Positions 13,361 through 15,655 of a DNA stretch of 15,655 nucleotides are shown here, piece by piece. A model generated the notes under the pieces. The model did not search any database. It was not told the origin of the DNA and saw nothing but the letters and a program-made list of their open reading frames with translations. The DNA is from Verrucomicrobiota bacterium. Lineage in GTDB: Bacteria; Verrucomicrobiota; Verrucomicrobiia; Chthoniobacterales; UBA10450. The position numbers and the translations under genes were made by a program. How positions within the stretch are numbered: the first letter of the stretch is position 1; every line of letters starts with the position of its first letter. The stretch is from positions 1-15,655 of the forward strand of contig QHNB01000148.1 of assembly GCA_003217965.1 (NCBI GenBank), read 5' to 3'.

Positions 13361-14296
13361 TTAACGATCCAGTATGACGTGCTTGGCCGCGGGATAAAGC
13401 ACCGGGCAACAGCCGATCGTTTCGCAAAACGCTTTGCTGAAATGACTGAGGCTGGAGTAGCCGACTTCCACGGCGGCTTCGCTGACATTGAATCGCCCCG
13501 AACGCAAAAGCTCAGCCGCGCGTTCCATGCGAATATTGCGCAGATATTGCGGAATGGTGAGCCCGACCTCCCGCGAAAAAATCCGACTCAGATAAAACGG
13601 ACTGCAGCCGACTTCCGCCCCGAGCTGTTCGAGCGTAGGCGGATTGGCCAAATCGCGCGCCAACATTTCCTTGGTACGCTCGACCCGATCGCGCGCGACC
13701 CGTTTCTGTCGCATGCAAAATAGTTCCGGATCTTTCGGCTCAAAAAGGAAATGCGCCATCAGCTCGAGCGCCTTGCTTTGATACCACAAGATCTGAGCCG
13801 CTTTCGCGACCGGCGGTTCGGTCAGCGAGGCCACCACCTTGCGTTGTTCGATTGTCATGGCGCGCGGTTTGGAAACGTGCGGCCGATCTTCGAAAATCGA
13901 AGCCCGCATCGCCGGTTCGAGATCGGCTCCGTTGTCCTCGAGCTGCTTTTGCAAATGCGACCGGGAAAACTCCAGAGTTACGAATTGATGGTGATCATGG
14001 GCATGCCGGGAAGCAACCAACGGCTCGTCCGCAACGGCGTAATATCCTGAGGTCCCGGGCAAAAAATCCTCTCGGGAGCGCGAATCGCTCACGGCGCCGC
14101 GACCTCCCAGGTTCAGGCAGAATTCGATGCTTTGCCGATGGAAGCTGACTCCCCAGTCAAGCGGGCGTGGTGTCCGGAAATCGTGCCATTCAACACTCAA
14201 ACCGAGCCGGTCGAAATTGCCGTAGAGTTGCCGCCAACCCTGGGGCACATCACGCCAGGCGCCCTGCTCGGCCATTGCCGGGTTCGGGGAATTCAT
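13361..14296 (-). CDS. AraC family transcriptional regulator
   Basis: This 311-residue protein has a C-terminal AraC/XylS DNA-binding domain with two helix-turn-helix units: the first at about 220-241 (PTLEQLGAEVGCSPFYLSRI) and the second at about 269-292 (NVSEAAVEVGYSSLSHFSKA), joined by the linker helix YLRNIRMERAAELLRSGRF. The N-terminal part (about 20-190) is a likely ligand-sensing region, with a His-rich stretch (SRHAHDHHQF, 96-105) that could bind metal or sit in a cupin-like barrel. The C-terminus GCCPVLYPAAK is unusual in carrying two adjacent cysteines. An in-frame TGA four codons upstream fixes the start at this ATG or at Met8. It is upstream of purH on the same strand and directly downstream of the REP array, so its promoter must lie within or very near the repeats. 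Its targets are unknown. Confidence 0.92.
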   Translation of the reverse strand: MNSPNPAMAEQGAWRDVPQGWRQLYGNFDRLGLSVEWHDFRTPRPLDWGVSFHRQSIEFCLNLGGRGAVSDSRSREDFLPGTSGYYAVADEPLVASRHAHDHHQFVTLEFSRSHLQKQLEDNGADLEPAMRASIFEDRPHVSKPRAMTIEQRKVVASLTEPPVAKAAQILWYQSKALELMAHFLFEPKDPELFCMRQKRVARDRVERTKEMLARDLANPPTLEQLGAEVGCSPFYLSRIFSREVGLTIPQYLRNIRMERAAELLRSGRFNVSEAAVEVGYSSLSHFSKAFCETIGCCPVLYPAAKHVILDR

Positions 14297-14310
14297 CTCA
14301 TTTAATCAAC

Positions 14311-14716
14311 TGTAGCCGCCTCGCTCTGTCGAGGCGTTCTTTTATTTCGTCGGCACCTGATCTCTTTATACGGCGACCCCGAAAGCACGGCGACAGAGCG
14401 CCGTGGCTACAACTCGACGTTCAATCACGCATCCATTGTAGCCGCCTCGCTCTGTCGAGGCGCTCTTTTGTATTGTTGGCGCCTGATCTTCTGAATGGGG
14501 ACGCCGAAAGGACGGCGACAGAGCGCCGTGGCTACAGCTCAACGTTCAATTGTCGCATCAACTGTAGCCGCCTCGCTCTGTCGAGGTGTTCCTTTATTTC
14601 GTTGGCGGACTGATCTTCTGAATGGGGACGCCGAAAAGCACGGCGACAGAGCGCCGTGGCTACAACTCAACATTCAGTCGTCGCATCAACTGTAGCCGCC
14701 TCGCTATGTCGAGGCG
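14311..14716. repeat. Tandem REPIN array: three units of 126-128 bp plus a fourth head
   Basis: Each unit begins TGTAGCCGCCTCGCTCTGTC and ends with a mirrored element closing in GGCTACA. Unit starts are 14311, 14437, 14563 and 14691 (head only). In unit 1 the left hairpin is CGCCTCG (14317-14323), loop CTCTGT, CGAGGCG (14330-14336). The right hairpin is CACGGCG (14386-14392), loop ACAGAG, CGCCGTG (14399-14405), followed by GCTAC. The roughly 50-nt middle (with CTGATCTTCTGAATGGGGAC in units 2 and 3) is also repeated, so whole units were duplicated in tandem. The array fills the 407-bp gene-free space between araC and the DUF5996 gene and overlaps the end of the latter. I see no protein-coding content in it. 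Confidence 0.9.
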
Positions 14717-15655
14717 TTTTGGACGCCTCTTGCAAGCGAGGCAGGTTTAACTTCGACGAGCGCGGCCCGGTCCCAATTCGCCAATGTGGAAGCTGCGTCA
14801 TAAGTGCTTTCGGCAAATTGAAGAATCGCCTCGTCCGGTGACGAGGCACGGCGAACTTCCTCGTAGGGCAGAACGAATTCATGGAGCTGCCCATTGTAAG
14901 AAGCCGCTGCTGGCCGGACCTTGGCCTCGGCAAATCCTTTCGGTTGCGGATAAGCGTAGGAATAAAAAATCGCAGTTGGCATCTGATCGTTGCCAGGCCA
15001 GAAACCCAGACTACTGACCTCTTGCGAGTAAGCTTCGCGCGTGACCGCGTCGGGCAAATGCGGTATTCCGCCCGGATGTGGCGGCGCCGGACGGCCGGAA
15101 AATCGGGTTACAGCCAGATCGAAACTGCCCCAGAAAAAATGCACCGGGCTGCACTTGCCGCAAAAGTGTGATCGAAACTCTCTGAACACCCGATCGCTTT
15201 GCAAAAGCACGCGCCAAAATCGATTTGCGTATTCGGGATCATAAGATCGGTGTTTCTCATCGCGCTCAAAAGGAATCGCATCCACGACCTCATTTGGCGT
15301 GGTGTTGATTTCCACGCTAATGCGGAGCTGGCGCAACGCTTCCATCACTGCCGCGTAAAATTGCCCCACGCTTTGGGGCTTAAGTTCCAGCACGCGGAGG
15401 CCGCCGTCGTTAGCGAGGATTCTCAATTCATGTGAGATGAAATCAAAACGAATTTCGAAGGCGCTGGTCTGGTACGGAATTGGGCTCGTGGTGAGGCCAC
15501 GCGCGGTCAGATAAAGCGTGACGTGCCACGAATGATTAATCCAGGGTGTGAGCGTCATCCGGATCTTGCCCACGATCTGCGTCCACATGTGCAGGGTCGC
15601 ACAAGTGTCACGCCAGTCCGAGTATTCGAGAGACGGCCAGACTTGATCGCGTGAA
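14704..15655 (-). CDS. DUF5996 family protein, 5' end cut by the window edge
   Basis: The first Met in the window is at 15588, but the frame stays open to the window end, and the upstream codons encode WPSLEYSDWRDTCATLH, which matches the conserved start of this family. The true start is therefore outside the window. Conserved blocks are MWTQIVGKIRM, PWINHSWHVTLYLTARGLTT, SYDPEYANRFWRVL, SPVHFFWGSFDLAVTRFSGR, PPHPGG, REAYSQEVSSLGFWPG and FYSYAYPQPKGF. No signal peptide or membrane segment is visible, so it is probably cytoplasmic. The family's function is unknown; its invariant Trp, His and Arg residues hint at an enzyme. The last codons and the TAG stop lie inside a REP hairpin. About 115 residues from Cys-containing HFCGKCSPVHF to the C-terminus keep the normal family order, so I see no break. 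Confidence 0.88.
   Translation of the reverse strand, partial: SRDQVWPSLEYSDWRDTCATLHMWTQIVGKIRMTLTPWINHSWHVTLYLTARGLTTSPIPYQTSAFEIRFDFISHELRILANDGGLRVLELKPQSVGQFYAAVMEALRQLRISVEINTTPNEVVDAIPFERDEKHRSYDPEYANRFWRVLLQSDRVFREFRSHFCGKCSPVHFFWGSFDLAVTRFSGRPAPPHPGGIPHLPDAVTREAYSQEVSSLGFWPGNDQMPTAIFYSYAYPQPKGFAEAKVRPAAASYNGQLHEFVLPYEEVRRASSPDEAILQFAESTYDAASTLANWDRAALVEVKPASLARGVQNAST

Noticed and set aside
14167..14613. Plus-strand open frame of 148 codons across the start of araC and the REP array
   Set aside because: Its protein repeats the same string (NCSRLALSR) because it reads through tandem repeats, and it overlaps a well-supported araC gene on the other strand.
14311..14716. Regular repeats that could suggest a CRISPR array
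   Set aside because: The repeat unit is the whole 126 bp including the middle part, so there are no unique spacers. The units are paired hairpins with GTAG ends, which fits REPINs. No cas gene is near.

Overview
The window reads as chromosomal DNA of an uncultured-type bacterium, most likely a Verrucomicrobiota member (soil Chthoniobacterales-like). The evidence is an LL-diaminopimelate aminotransferase (DapL), hopanoid genes, an ECF sigma factor, a DUF5996 protein, and intergenic spaces full of GTAG-headed hairpin repeats. This placement is inferred from gene content; no rRNA or tRNA is present to confirm it.

Layout. 14-6494 (minus strand) is a compact run read in the order hpnH, shc, Mn-type superoxide dismutase, dapL, ECF sigma factor and a single-pass membrane protein, with gaps of 6, 48, 76 and 58 nt and then a 4-nt overlap. 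A strong sigma70-like promoter lies directly before hpnH. HpnH and Shc form the hopanoid core: squalene to hopene, then addition of adenosyl. Plus-strand genes follow: a small lipoprotein (6633-7049), convergent with a MarC-family membrane protein (7121-7711, minus), then a secreted M28 metallopeptidase (8062-9750), a polytopic membrane protein (9824-10354) and a lipoprotein (10437-11516) that joins a catalytically dead HtrA/trypsin-like domain to a TonB C-terminal domain. The last block is on the minus strand: a DUF5996 gene cut by the window end, an AraC-family regulator, and purH. A terminator-like hairpin sits between araC and purH.

Three spaces longer than 300 bp hold no gene (7712-8061, 11517-11854, 14297-14703). 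All are built from REP-like hairpins with a GTAG head, often as head-to-head pairs (REPIN architecture), and the last is a tandem array with a 126-bp period.

Main points of interest: the pseudoprotease-TonB fusion lipoprotein; matching in-frame C-terminal deletions of roughly 30-35 codons in both dapL and purH; the REPIN families and tandem array, including a REP that supplies a stop codon; an extra segment of about 50 residues in HpnH; and the terminator/attenuator candidate before purH. I did not find an obviously new multi-gene defence or biosynthetic system.
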